Made by a program: the position numbers and the translations under genes
Notes under the pieces: generated by a model
Database searches by the model: none
The model's input: only the letters and a program-made list of their open reading frames with translations
What the model was told of the DNA's origin: nothing
Shown: positions 1 through 8,818 of the stretch, piece after piece
How the letters are laid out: every line of letters begins with the position of its first letter
Position numbering within the stretch: position 1 is the stretch's first letter
Assembly: GCA_017471025.1 (NCBI GenBank)
Contig: JAFUWX010000089.1
Coordinates: 1-36,863 of the forward strand
From: Bacteroidales bacterium
GTDB taxonomy: Bacteria > Bacteroidota > Bacteroidia > Bacteroidales > UBA932
Length of the DNA stretch: 36,863 bases
Direction of reading: 5' to 3'

Positions 1-201
1 CAATGTACGCTCCGCGAAGTCAAGTCGGCGAGGAACGCCGTCAAAGCCCGGGAGGACGAAGTGCTGAACTACTTCCTTGAACACTCCACCAATGCGGCAG
101 CAGAATCGTTTAACTCAAAAGTCAAGGCCTTCCGAGCTCAGCTCAGAGGTGTCTCCGACCTACCCTTCTTCATGTTCAGACTATGCAAACTCTTTGGATA
201 G
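1..201 (+). CDS. ISL3-type transposase, C-terminal end (5' cut by window edge)
   Basis: Reading frame 1 is open from the first base to a TAG at 199-201 and gives 66 residues. The stretch NAAAESFNSKVKAFRAQLRG followed by DLPFFMFRLCKLFG matches the C-terminus of ISL3/ISAon1-type DDE transposases common in Bacteroidetes. The Glu of the AAAESFN motif would be the third acidic residue of the catalytic DDE triad. Only the end of the protein lies in the window, so it is not possible to say whether the element is intact. A weak inverted repeat (ggctc...gagcc, about 200-227) follows the stop and may belong to the right end of the element. The role would be transposition of its own insertion sequence. 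Confidence 0.8.
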   Translation, partial: QCTLREVKSARNAVKAREDEVLNYFLEHSTNAAAESFNSKVKAFRAQLRGVSDLPFFMFRLCKLFG

Positions 202-380
202 GCTCCCACGGAAGTTTGCAGGTGAGCCGATTTTTCGCGAATTAGCCATCATCGACAGCCGCTTTGAGCCCATAAAGACCCTCGGACGGCTGCTTTCATT
301 TTACCGACATGTTCAGGATGAAGGCCGGTTCGCTAAAAAAATTTTTGTACATTTGCAGCGTATTATAAACGACCTTATAT
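202..380. other. Intergenic stretch after the transposase, probable IS right end plus leader of the next operon
   Basis: These 179 bases contain no gene I can support. The first part probably includes the right end of the insertion sequence, but I cannot place a terminal repeat because the left end is outside the window. The second part is AT-rich around 331-355 and carries a promoter-like box. Confidence 0.4.
348..355 (+). promoter_or_regulatory. Bacteroidetes-type -7 promoter box TACATTTG
   Basis: TACATTTG fits the TAnnTTTG -7 consensus and lies 25 bases before the ATG of the small peptide gene at 381, in an AT-rich patch. No clear TTTG/TTG -33 element is seen at 19-21 bases upstream, so the call rests on the -7 box and its position. 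Confidence 0.5.
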
Positions 381-524
381 ATGGAGAACGCAAAAGAAAG
401 GCATTACGAATCACCCGCAACAAGCGTTGCGTATATGGAATTGGAAGGCATCATTTGCAACACCCAGGATAACGGAGCCAACCCCACGTGGAACGATCCG
501 TTTGAACAGGAGAAGGGCTGGTAA
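381..524 (+). CDS. 47-residue small protein of unknown function preceding a fimbrillin-like gene
   Basis: An ATG at 381 opens a 47-codon frame ending in TAA at 522-524, 12 bases before the next ATG at 537. The product has the layout of short proteins common in Bacteroidales: a Tyr-x-x-Pro start (YESP), a central acidic/hydrophobic patch ending in Cys (ELEGIIC), and a polar Asp/Asn/Gly-rich tail ending in an aromatic residue (NDPFEQEKGW). It has no signal peptide or membrane segment. The next gene's ribosome-binding site (aaaggag, 524-530) starts at this gene's stop codon, so the two are almost certainly cotranscribed. It could be a leader peptide, a partner of the downstream lipoprotein or a ribosomally made peptide precursor; its function is unknown. 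The family resemblance is from memory and has not been tested by a search. Confidence 0.6.
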   Translation: MENAKERHYESPATSVAYMELEGIICNTQDNGANPTWNDPFEQEKGW

Positions 525-536
525 AAGGAGACGGTT

Positions 537-2600
537 ATGAAGAAGACAATGATTATCCTGAGTGCCGTTCTCGCACTCGCAGCATGCACAAAGGAAATGG
601 AGCAGGCGCCCATGGCGTCCGTCCCCGCTCCCGTTTCCGTCAAGTACACCTACAACATCACCATTAACCGTGCCGATACCAAGGCGACGAAAAGCGGTTG
701 GGAAGACGGCGACGTCGTGTATGTATTCTTCTCCAACATTGCCGCGCCCCAGTACCTGAAGTTCACTTATGGTAATTCGGCGTGGACCAAGACGCAGTAT
801 AACGGCGCCCAGGCTCAGGATTTCGATTTCCCGGGTGACGGCACCATGACGGCCGTTTACCTCCCCTACGGAAGCGATGCCGTGGTGATGGCCGACGGCG
901 GGTCCTTCAAGTTCGACAAAACCTACACCAGCTATTACATGAGGGCGGAGCAATCCCCCTACACCGTAGAGGGGACCACGGTGAGCGGAACGCTCGACAT
1001 GACAGCACCGGAGGGCTTCGTGCAGCTGGCCATGCCCGCCACCAACTATTTCCGAACCACAGACGGCATCACCTATACCCTCAAGGGCAATTACATCAAG
1101 CCGGTGTCCTTCGACCATGTGTCGGCCGACGGCACGGTGCACCAAAGCGAGGGAAGTTGCAACGCCCCCGTCACGGGGTATGTCTATGGCGGCGACATCA
1201 ATTTCAGCGGCCGGCTGGACCCGGAAGCCAATGGTGCAGAAAAGACTCATGAGTTCACTTTCGTGAACGATAACGGTACCGCAGCGACATACGATGACGT
1301 GACCTACCTGCTTTCCGGCAGCAAGACCATGGCCTACAGGGATGCCTTCCGGTTCCCGGAAATCAGCAGCAGTGCCTGGAAGGTGCCCCAGCCGGACGTC
1401 CTGACCATCAACGGCGTCCGCTGGGCCAAATGGAATATCGGCGCCACCTCCGCCGAGGGGTATGGCGATTACTTCGCCTGGGGCGCCGTTTACCCGCAGG
1501 CCGGCTACGGGTCAGGAGACTATCGGGAGGGGGGCACCTCCTTCAGCGACTTGACCGCGGCCCAGGATATCGCCACCCAGAAACTGGGAGCGAACTGGCA
1601 TATACCCACAAAGGCAGAGATCAATTCCATCTATGATCAGGAAGGCGTGACTTGGGAATATACCTCGGAGAACGGTGTTGACGGTTACAAGGTGAAAAAC
1701 GCCGGCGCATCCGACTACATCTTTATCCCTGCCGCGGGCTGCTGGGAAGGCTCTTACCAAAATGACGGAGGGTACTATTGGTCGGCAACTAGTAATTATA
1801 CCTACGGTCGTGCGAGCTATCTATATTTGGAACCATGGGGAGCTCATCGTGATGAAAGCAACCGCAACCGCGGTTTCTCTATCCGTCCTGTTTACAGTTC
1901 CTCCGCTCCTTACCCCGGGCCCAAGCCCATCAACGTGGCCGATGCTACGGACATTGGCAGGGTCATCGGTACCGACGGCAAAATCTACGACACCGTCGCC
2001 GCCGCTACCGAGGCCGGTGTCACGGCAAGCGGTATGATTGTCTATATTGGCAATGCGGGAAGCGTAGATGAGAGCAGCAGCACTTACAGAGGTCTGGCCC
2101 TGGCGCTGACCGATGCCCCGGACGGCGATGGCAGTCAGTGGGGTTCCAACGGGAGCAGCTCCACATGCCTGAGCAGCGCCAATGCCGACTTTTCCACAAT
2201 CGTCAAGGTACTGGACGGCATCGCCAACACCAACACATTGGTCTCGGACAGCCACTCCCACGCCGCCGCTTCTGCCGCCAGGAATTATTCGGGTCCTCGG
2301 CCCGCAGCAGGCACCAGCGGCTGGTTCCTGCCCAGTATCGGCCAGTGGAACCTGATTGTGAAGGTTCTGTACAAAAAGAGCAGCGGCTTGCAGGAGGGCA
2401 GGGAATTTTACACGGCCGCCAATGTGAACCCGATGATTACGGCCGCCGGCGGCACGGGACTCAAAGACGGCTACTATTGGTCGAGTTCCGAGCATTCTGC
2501 CGAATGGGCGTGGACTTACTATACCGACTGGGGAGGAGCGAATAAACGCGGTAAAACAAACACCTTCATAAACTACGTCCGCCCCGTCTTCGCCTTCTGA
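537..2600 (+). CDS. Fimbrillin-like surface lipoprotein with two FISUMP-like domains
   Basis: The 687-residue product starts with a lipoprotein signal peptide (LALAAC, Cys17). Residues about 30-270 resemble the fimbrillin/Mfa-like N-terminal domain (RADTKATKSGWEDGDVVYV). Residues about 285-455 form one FISUMP/DUF1566-like module (GVRWAKWNIGATS, WHIPTKAE, YYWSAT, SIRPV). Residues about 465-687 form a second, divergent one (GWFLPSIGQWN, GYYWSSSE, NYVRPVFAF). FISUMP modules are C-type-lectin-like in their conserved WhiPt, YWSs and vRpV blocks, and a role in surface binding is inferred. The start is fixed by a good Shine-Dalgarno site (aaaggag, 524-530). Fimbrillins usually end after the beta-sandwich domains, so this is a fusion in which the filament-type domain probably anchors or displays two binding heads. 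The product is expected at the outer membrane surface. Confidence 0.8.
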   Translation: MKKTMIILSAVLALAACTKEMEQAPMASVPAPVSVKYTYNITINRADTKATKSGWEDGDVVYVFFSNIAAPQYLKFTYGNSAWTKTQYNGAQAQDFDFPGDGTMTAVYLPYGSDAVVMADGGSFKFDKTYTSYYMRAEQSPYTVEGTTVSGTLDMTAPEGFVQLAMPATNYFRTTDGITYTLKGNYIKPVSFDHVSADGTVHQSEGSCNAPVTGYVYGGDINFSGRLDPEANGAEKTHEFTFVNDNGTAATYDDVTYLLSGSKTMAYRDAFRFPEISSSAWKVPQPDVLTINGVRWAKWNIGATSAEGYGDYFAWGAVYPQAGYGSGDYREGGTSFSDLTAAQDIATQKLGANWHIPTKAEINSIYDQEGVTWEYTSENGVDGYKVKNAGASDYIFIPAAGCWEGSYQNDGGYYWSATSNYTYGRASYLYLEPWGAHRDESNRNRGFSIRPVYSSSAPYPGPKPINVADATDIGRVIGTDGKIYDTVAAATEAGVTASGMIVYIGNAGSVDESSSTYRGLALALTDAPDGDGSQWGSNGSSSTCLSSANADFSTIVKVLDGIANTNTLVSDSHSHAAASAARNYSGPRPAAGTSGWFLPSIGQWNLIVKVLYKKSSGLQEGREFYTAANVNPMITAAGGTGLKDGYYWSSSEHSAEWAWTYYTDWGGANKRGKTNTFINYVRPVFAF

Positions 2601-2675
2601 TTTTGGCGCGTAGCATCGCTGCCCTTGAGGACACGATGATTTGCCTCATGACTACAGATATAGAATAATCGATTG

Positions 2676-4745
2676 ATGCTGAAGAAAATCCTTATCTTAC
2701 CGCTGCTCGCAGCCCTCTCCCTGGCGGCAGGCGCGCAGGAGTGGAACACGCAGGTTCCCATCGCTTGCAAATGGACCGGAGACCGGGAGCTGGTCTTCAC
2801 CTATGACGGGTCCTATACGGACGGCTTCGCCCTGGATGTCAAGGGTTTCCGGCGCCGCGAAGGGGTCAGCGCCCCGGAGCGGTACGCCGATTTCCCCGTC
2901 CACCCGGAAGGCGCGGTCAACCTGACCTTCTCCCCCGACTCGGCCCGGCTCGCCTTCACGCGCGGGGGCGACCTCTGGGTGGTGGACATCGCCAGCGGGC
3001 AGGAGCAGCGCCTGACCTTCGACGGCAGCGAAACCCTCCTCAACGGCTATGCCTCCTGGGTCTATTACGAAGAAATCTTCGGCCGCCCGTCGAAATACCG
3101 CGCCTTCTGGTGGTCCCCCGATTCGGACAAAATCGCCTTCTACCGCTTCGACAACAGCCGCGTCCCGGTCTTCCCCATCTACAGCGCGGCGGGACAGAAC
3201 GGCTCGCTGCGAAACACCCGCTACCCCAAGGCCGGGCAGCCCAACCCGACGGTCCGCATCGGGCTGATTTCCGGGCTCAAATCGAAGCCCACAACGGTCT
3301 GGGCCGACTTTGACGAGGAGGAAGACGGCTACTACGGCACCCCGTTCTGGGGCCCGGACAGCCAGAGCCTCTACGTCAGCCGCGAGCCCCGCATCCAGAA
3401 TACCCTGGACCTGTACCGCGTACAAGTTTCGGACGGCAGCAAGACCCCCATCTACCACGAACACGTCGATACCTGGCTGAACTGGATCGACGGCATGCTC
3501 TTCACGGACAAGGGGCTGTACATGGTCCGGGACTTTGAGACCGGCTGGCAGCAGATCTATTTCCTGGGTTATGACGGCAGCCTCAAACGGCTGACCGACG
3601 GGGACAACTGGCGCATCAGCCTGCTGGCCCTGGACGAGAAGAAAGGCGACGTCTTCTTCACCGCCGAACGCGATTCCCACATCCGGACGGTGCTGTATAA
3701 AGTCAACAAAAAAGGGGAAATCCAGGCCCTGACCGACCCGGCCTACAGCGTCCGCTCCGTCAGCTTCTCCCCTTCCCGCAAGCATTTCACCGCGTGGCTG
3801 TCCAACTACCGGACCCCGTATCAGATCTGGGTCTTCGAAACGGCCGCAGCGCCGGAACTGGCCCGCAAGGGACTGGGAACCCCTTCGCGGAAAGCCTGCA
3901 AGGTGGCCGACTGGGCCGGACCCGATTTCCAGGCGGAGCGCTATGCCCTGCCCCAGACGCTGACCCTGACCACCGAAGACGGCCTGGAACTGCCCGCCGC
4001 CATCGTCTATCCGAAGGATTTCGACCCGTCGCGGCGCTATCCCGTCCACATGGACATCTATGGTGGTCCGGACACCCCGCTGGTACGGGAAGCCTGGCAA
4101 CACCCCACGGAACGCACCCAGTGGTGGTCCCAACAGGGCATCATCCAGATCACGGCGGACTGCCGGGCGGCCGGACACAACGGCCGGGCCGGGCTGGACT
4201 GCATCTACCGCAACCTGTCCGTCCATGAAGTCGGCGACTTCGTCGCCTGGGCCCGATATCTCCAGAGCCTCCCCTATGTCCAGGGCGACAAAATCGGCGT
4301 GGAAGGCTTCTCCTTCGGTGGCACGATGACCGCCCTGCTGGTCTTTGACCATCCCGAGCAGTTCCACTACGGCATCGCCGGCGGCGGGGTCTATGACTGG
4401 GCCCTGTACGACACGCACTACACCGAACGTTTCATGGAAACGCCGGCCACCAACCCGGAAGGCTATGCCCGGACCCGGGTCCTGGACCATGCCGCCAACT
4501 ACGTGACGGACAATACCTTCACGCCCGGCATCGCCCCCGTCATGCTGAAGCTTACCCACGGCACCGGCGACGACAATGTCCATTTCCAGCATACGCTCCA
4601 GCTGATCGACCGCCTCCAGCAGGAAGGCAAGCAGTTCGAATTCATGATCTATCCGGACGGCATGCACGGCTACCGGGGCTATCAGGGAACGCATTTCCTG
4701 GAGGAAAACCGCGCCTTCTGGCGCCATTACCTCAAGGGCGAATGA
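2676..4745 (+). CDS. Dipeptidyl-peptidase IV-type S9 serine peptidase
   Basis: The 689-residue product has a signal peptide ending near AGA-QE (residues 18-22), a DPP IV N-terminal beta-propeller (about 40-420) and a C-terminal alpha/beta-hydrolase peptidase domain. The catalytic triad is visible: Ser546 in GFSFGG, Asp632 in HGTGDDNVH and His664 in DGMHGY. The paired Glu that binds the substrate N-terminus is present as Glu132-Glu133 in SWVYYEE; family members usually read DWVYEEE, so the residue before the pair is Tyr. It should remove N-terminal Xaa-Pro or Xaa-Ala dipeptides from peptides in the periplasm. The frame is also open from a TTG at 2673; I prefer the ATG at 2676. No TAnnTTTG box is seen in 2601-2675, so read-through from the preceding operon is possible. 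Its TGA overlaps the next ATG by 4 bases. Confidence 0.9.
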   Translation: MLKKILILPLLAALSLAAGAQEWNTQVPIACKWTGDRELVFTYDGSYTDGFALDVKGFRRREGVSAPERYADFPVHPEGAVNLTFSPDSARLAFTRGGDLWVVDIASGQEQRLTFDGSETLLNGYASWVYYEEIFGRPSKYRAFWWSPDSDKIAFYRFDNSRVPVFPIYSAAGQNGSLRNTRYPKAGQPNPTVRIGLISGLKSKPTTVWADFDEEEDGYYGTPFWGPDSQSLYVSREPRIQNTLDLYRVQVSDGSKTPIYHEHVDTWLNWIDGMLFTDKGLYMVRDFETGWQQIYFLGYDGSLKRLTDGDNWRISLLALDEKKGDVFFTAERDSHIRTVLYKVNKKGEIQALTDPAYSVRSVSFSPSRKHFTAWLSNYRTPYQIWVFETAAAPELARKGLGTPSRKACKVADWAGPDFQAERYALPQTLTLTTEDGLELPAAIVYPKDFDPSRRYPVHMDIYGGPDTPLVREAWQHPTERTQWWSQQGIIQITADCRAAGHNGRAGLDCIYRNLSVHEVGDFVAWARYLQSLPYVQGDKIGVEGFSFGGTMTALLVFDHPEQFHYGIAGGGVYDWALYDTHYTERFMETPATNPEGYARTRVLDHAANYVTDNTFTPGIAPVMLKLTHGTGDDNVHFQHTLQLIDRLQQEGKQFEFMIYPDGMHGYRGYQGTHFLEENRAFWRHYLKGE

Positions 4746-5965
4746 CCGATTTCGACCGCTTTCTCCGTGCGCATGCCGAAGACGATCCGCTGCGGCTGCT
4801 GATGGCCCGTGACCGCTGGCCGGGCATCGACGTGGAGCTGGCGGCCGCCACCCTCGAAGGCAGGCGGCGCATCCGCGGCAAACTGCCTTCCTGGTATGCC
4901 TGCGAAGGTCTTCTCTACCCGACCCGCCTGTGTACGGAACAATGCAGCAGCGAAGAGACCGCCTGCTACAAGGCGCGCCTCCTGCGGGAGCGCATCTTCC
5001 CGGGCCGCCCCTGGCGGATCGCCGACCTCACGGGCGGACTCGGCGTGGATTGCTGGGCCTTTTCCCAGGAAGCGGAAGCGGTGCTGTACAATGAAATGGA
5101 CCCGGTCCTGTTCGATGCCGTCCGCAGCAATTTCGCCCGCCTCGGGGTCCGGGCCGCGCTTCGCAACGCCTGCGCGCAGCCGGGCGCCATCGCCGCCATC
5201 CTGGACGGATTCCAGCCCGATGTCTGCTTCCTCGACCCGGCCCGCAGGGCGGCCGACGGCAAGAAAGTCTTCCTCCTGGAGGACTGCCGGCCCGACCTCC
5301 TGGCCCTGGAAGCGGAACTGTTCTGCCTGTGCCGCCATCTCCTGGTGAAGCTCTCCCCCATGGCCGATATCTCCCGGATGGTCGCCGCGCTCCACCATGT
5401 CCGGGAAGTGCATGTCGTCGCCACCGGCGGGGAATGCAAGGAGCTGCTGCTGTGGATGGACCGCGAATATACGGAGCCGGGATACCGCCTCGTGTGCTAT
5501 GAATCCGGAGCCCTGCTCGCCTGCGACAGCGGGGACGAAGCCGCCGCCCAGGCCACCTACTGCACCCTGGACGCGCTGCAGGGCTGGCTGTTCGAGCCGG
5601 GGAAATCCCTCACGAAAGCCGGCCTGTTCAAATCCCTTTGCGCGCGCCTGGGACTGCGGAAGCTCTCCCCCGATGCGCATCTGTACCTGGCCGCCGAGCC
5701 GGACGAAACCCTCCGCGCCCTGGGCCACCTCCACCACATCGACCGGGTCCTTCCGCTGGAAAGCCGGATACTCAAAAGCCTGAAAAAAGAAATCCCGGCC
5801 ACCGAAGTCACGGCCCGGGGTCTGCCCCTGTCTTCCGAGGAGCTGCGTAAAAAGCTGGGTGTCAAGCCCTCAGGGACGGTCCATATCTTCGCCGCGCCCG
5901 TCGCCGGAGCGAATGTCCTGCTGGTTACTTCGCGCCGCCCGGAGGGGCAAAGAGTTCATCCTTGA
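4742..5965 (+). CDS. Class I SAM-dependent methyltransferase with THUMP-like C-terminal region
   Basis: The 407-residue product has an N-terminal helical part with KLPSWYA and TEQCSSEETACYKA, then a SAM-binding Rossmann fold. Motif I is IADLTGGLGVDCW and the motif IV region is FLDPARRA. The C-terminal part, about residues 310-405, matches the THUMP-like domain of Bacteroidetes homologues. This family is annotated only as methyltransferase, and an RNA substrate is inferred from the THUMP-like part. It starts inside the stop of the peptidase gene (ATGA overlap), which suggests translational coupling, although no shared function is apparent. Its last 41 bases overlap the 3' end of the converging helicase gene. 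Confidence 0.82.
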   Translation: MTDFDRFLRAHAEDDPLRLLMARDRWPGIDVELAAATLEGRRRIRGKLPSWYACEGLLYPTRLCTEQCSSEETACYKARLLRERIFPGRPWRIADLTGGLGVDCWAFSQEAEAVLYNEMDPVLFDAVRSNFARLGVRAALRNACAQPGAIAAILDGFQPDVCFLDPARRAADGKKVFLLEDCRPDLLALEAELFCLCRHLLVKLSPMADISRMVAALHHVREVHVVATGGECKELLLWMDREYTEPGYRLVCYESGALLACDSGDEAAAQATYCTLDALQGWLFEPGKSLTKAGLFKSLCARLGLRKLSPDAHLYLAAEPDETLRALGHLHHIDRVLPLESRILKSLKKEIPATEVTARGLPLSSEELRKKLGVKPSGTVHIFAAPVAGANVLLVTSRRPEGQRVHP

Positions 5966-7358
5966 AATTGACCAGATAGAGCTGCTCCGTCGCCCGGGTG
6001 AAGGCCGTATATAGCCACTTGAGGTCATCCAGGGTGATTTCATCCTGCCAGATGGGGTTGTCCACGAACACGCAGGCCCACTGCCCGCCCTGGGACTTGT
6101 GCCCCGTGATGGCCTCGGCGTATTTCACCTGCAGGGCATTGTAGAAAGGGTCTTCCCGCACCGCCTCATAGCGCTTTTTCTTCGAGGCAATATGGGCATA
6201 ATCGGCATTGACGCCCTGATACAGGGCGTTCTGCTGCTCGTAGGTCAGGGACGCGGACTCGGACATCAGGGTATCCAGGCAGATTTTCGCATCCACTTCC
6301 GCATCGTGATAGTCCGGGAAGGCCAGGACGGCATCGGCGAAATGCAGCCCGTAGCGTTCTTCATAGCCCGACACGCGGACCAGCTTGGCGATATCCCCGT
6401 TCGCGATATAGTCCATCTCCTCGATTTTGTCCACGAACTGGTAGCAGTTCTTGACGATCATCAGCTTGTCGTCGCGCACGAGCATCTCTTCCTTGTACTG
6501 CACCTGCCCCCGGATGCCGGCGTTGTAGCGGTTGGCCCGGCGGTTGGAGCGGCACAGCACCACCGTTTCGTCTTCGCCGTAACGCCCGTAGGCGTCGGAA
6601 AGCGTCTCCAGGAGCTCTCCCCCGCTGAGGCGTTGCACGTCCGGGAAGTCCACCCGCAGACGCAGCTGCACGTCCTCCACCCCGGCGGAAATATCCTCGC
6701 GCAGGCGGGTGGCGTTATAGAGGATGCCGCTTTCCTGCTGCTGGCGCACCACGGTGGTCAGGTGCGAGAAGCTGACCCCGCCGGCAAAGGACATGTATTC
6801 CGGGGACAGGGCCGGGCTCTTATCCAGCCCCACCGGCGGCAGCTGGGCGGCGTCGCCCACCAGGATCAGCCGGCAGCCGGAGCCGCCGCGCACGAAGCGC
6901 ACCAGGTCTTCCAGCAGATTGCCGGTGCCGAAACTTGCCGTGGAATGGCCGCCGTCTATGCCGATCAGGGACACCTCGTCCACGATGAACAGGGTGTCCT
7001 TCGCTTTGTTGACGAACAGGGAAAACTGGCCGAAACCGTCTTCTCCGACCGATTTCTGCCGATAAATATGCTTGTGGACCGTGTAGGCCGGCTGCCCGGT
7101 ATAGGCCGACAGCACCTTGGCCGCCCGCCCGGTCGGGGCCAGCAGCACGACGGGCACATGCATCTGGCGCATCGCCGACACCACGGCCGCCATGGCGGTC
7201 GTCTTGCCCGTTCCGGCATAGCCGTTGACCACGAGGATGTCACCGTCGTCGCCGGTCAGGAAGGTGGCGATATCGCGGAAAAGACCGTCCTGGCAGACGG
7301 TCGGCGGATAGGGCAGCAGCCCCCGGAAGGTATCTTGCAGCATCGAAGCCCTGTCCAT
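5925..7358 (-). CDS. RecD-like superfamily 1 DNA helicase (AAA_30/UvrD_C_2 type)
   Basis: The 477-residue product carries Walker A GYAGTGKT (residues 46-53), Walker B IVDEVS, motif III LVGDAAQLPPVG, and C-terminal helicase motifs AITGHKSQGGQW and YTAFTRATEQLYLV. Together these define RecD-like 5'-3' helicases of about 470 residues, common in Bacteroidetes. It probably unwinds DNA during repair or recombination; no RecB/RecC neighbours are present. The frame extends upstream to 7799, but that part lies inside trkH. The ATG at 7358, 2 bases after the trkH stop, is the natural start; an ATG at 7343 would also work. It is the last gene of a three-gene minus-strand operon. Confidence 0.9.
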   Translation of the reverse strand: MDRASMLQDTFRGLLPYPPTVCQDGLFRDIATFLTGDDGDILVVNGYAGTGKTTAMAAVVSAMRQMHVPVVLLAPTGRAAKVLSAYTGQPAYTVHKHIYRQKSVGEDGFGQFSLFVNKAKDTLFIVDEVSLIGIDGGHSTASFGTGNLLEDLVRFVRGGSGCRLILVGDAAQLPPVGLDKSPALSPEYMSFAGGVSFSHLTTVVRQQQESGILYNATRLREDISAGVEDVQLRLRVDFPDVQRLSGGELLETLSDAYGRYGEDETVVLCRSNRRANRYNAGIRGQVQYKEEMLVRDDKLMIVKNCYQFVDKIEEMDYIANGDIAKLVRVSGYEERYGLHFADAVLAFPDYHDAEVDAKICLDTLMSESASLTYEQQNALYQGVNADYAHIASKKKRYEAVREDPFYNALQVKYAEAITGHKSQGGQWACVFVDNPIWQDEITLDDLKWLYTAFTRATEQLYLVNFKDELFAPPGGAK

Positions 7359-7360
7359 CG

Positions 7361-8818
7361 TCAGAACTTTTTGTTGCGGGAGAAAATCAGGCTGAACACG
7401 ACCAGTACCGGGTAAATCTCCAGTCGGCCGAGGAACATGCAGGCCGTATAGACCAGTTTGACGCCCGTCGGTTCCGCATTGTAGGAGCCGTAGGTGCCGA
7501 TTTCCCCGAATGCGGGCCCGAGGTTGCTCACGCTGGCCACCGTACCGGCCAGGGCATGCTCTCCGTCCGCGCCCAGCCACAGGCAGAAGCCGAAGGCGAT
7601 GATCACGAGGCTGGCGTACAGGGCGATATACAGGATATGCGGATAGACGTCTTCGTCGGAGAGGACCTGGCGGCCCATGCGGATGCCGGTCACCGAGTTG
7701 GGGTGGATGCTCCGCTTCACGTGCTGGGCGATCGACTTGAACAGGATCATGATGCGGTCGCTTTTCAGACCGCCGGTCGTCGAGCCGGCCATGCCACACT
7801 GGATGCCCGCGAACATCAGCAGGACGCAGGCGAAGAAGGGCCAGGTGCTGTTGTCCGTGATGGCGAAACCGGTCGTCGAGGCATAGCAGACGACCTGGAA
7901 GACCCCGTCCATGAACGCCTTGCCCCAGGTCATATCCACCTGGGAATACTTCAGCGACATAGCCACGAGGATGGACAGGGTGGCCAGGGTGGCGAAATAA
8001 TACTTCAGCACCGGGTTGTTCAGCGGACTGAGGGACCGGGTCACCACCACCATGTACAGGATGGCGAAGTGGGTGGAACTCATCAGCATGAAGAAGATGG
8101 TGATGAGATTGATGACATTCGAATGGAAGGCCCCGATGGAAAGGTTCTTCGTGCTGAAACCGCCCGTCGCGCAGACGCTGAAGGCATGGTTGATGGCATC
8201 GAAGGGCGACATGCCGGCCAGCAGATAGCAGATGAAGGCCGCCAGGTTCATCGCCAGATAGACCCAGGCGAAAATCAGGACCGTCTTGTTGGTCGTGGTG
8301 CGGTAGCCGTCGCGCGAGAGCGAGGACAGCTCCATGTTCGTCAGGCGCAGGCGCACCGGGCTGGACGAAGGGATGATCAGCAGGAGGAAGACCACGACGC
8401 CCAAACCGCCGATAAAGTGGGTGGAAGAGCGCCAGAACAGCAGGCTGTCCGGCAGGGCTTCGATGTTGTCGAGGATGGTCCCGCCCGTTGTCGTAAAGCC
8501 GGAAACACTTTCAAACCAGGCGTTTACGACGGTAAACGGGCCGCCCCACAGCAGATAGGGCATCATCCCGAACACAAAGGACAGCAGCCAGGACAGGAAG
8601 ATGATCATGTATCCGTCCTGGAGGCTGATGGCCGGGGTCTTCCGCACGAAGATGAAGGGGAAAATCCCGACGGTGAAGGTAATGATGAAGCTGATGAGCA
8701 AGGCCGCGAGGGCGCTGTCGTTGCCCCGCAGCAGGGACACCACGACGGACAACAGCATGAACAGCGCACTGACGAGCAGTGCGTAGCCTACGTTTCGCGT
8801 GATGACCTTGATGTTCAT
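7361..8818 (-). CDS. trkH: Trk-type potassium uptake transmembrane protein TrkH
   Basis: The 485-residue product is strongly hydrophobic with about 10 membrane segments. It shows the four pore loops of the Trk/Ktr/HKT superfamily: SGFTTTGGTIL, SVCATGGFSTKN, YASTTGFAITD and SVSNLGPAFGEIG, each with the filter glycine. The length fits TrkH. It forms the inner-membrane K+ pathway and normally works with a cytoplasmic TrkA regulator, which is not encoded nearby. Its ATG overlaps the stop of the upstream membrane protein (ATGA, 8815-8818), and the helicase follows after 2 bases, so the three genes form one transcription unit. Confidence 0.93.
   Translation of the reverse strand: MNIKVITRNVGYALLVSALFMLLSVVVSLLRGNDSALAALLISFIITFTVGIFPFIFVRKTPAISLQDGYMIIFLSWLLSFVFGMMPYLLWGGPFTVVNAWFESVSGFTTTGGTILDNIEALPDSLLFWRSSTHFIGGLGVVVFLLLIIPSSSPVRLRLTNMELSSLSRDGYRTTTNKTVLIFAWVYLAMNLAAFICYLLAGMSPFDAINHAFSVCATGGFSTKNLSIGAFHSNVINLITIFFMLMSSTHFAILYMVVVTRSLSPLNNPVLKYYFATLATLSILVAMSLKYSQVDMTWGKAFMDGVFQVVCYASTTGFAITDNSTWPFFACVLLMFAGIQCGMAGSTTGGLKSDRIMILFKSIAQHVKRSIHPNSVTGIRMGRQVLSDEDVYPHILYIALYASLVIIAFGFCLWLGADGEHALAGTVASVSNLGPAFGEIGTYGSYNAEPTGVKLVYTACMFLGRLEIYPVLVVFSLIFSRNKKF

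Noticed and set aside
77..472. 131-codon frame starting inside the transposase end
   Set aside because: It is out of phase with the transposase and crosses the IS end, the promoter and the small peptide gene. The product has no family resemblance.
2697..4727. 676-codon open frame antisense to the S9 peptidase
   Set aside because: The peptidase on the plus strand has a complete catalytic triad and signal peptide; the antisense product is low-complexity Gly/Val/Asp-rich.
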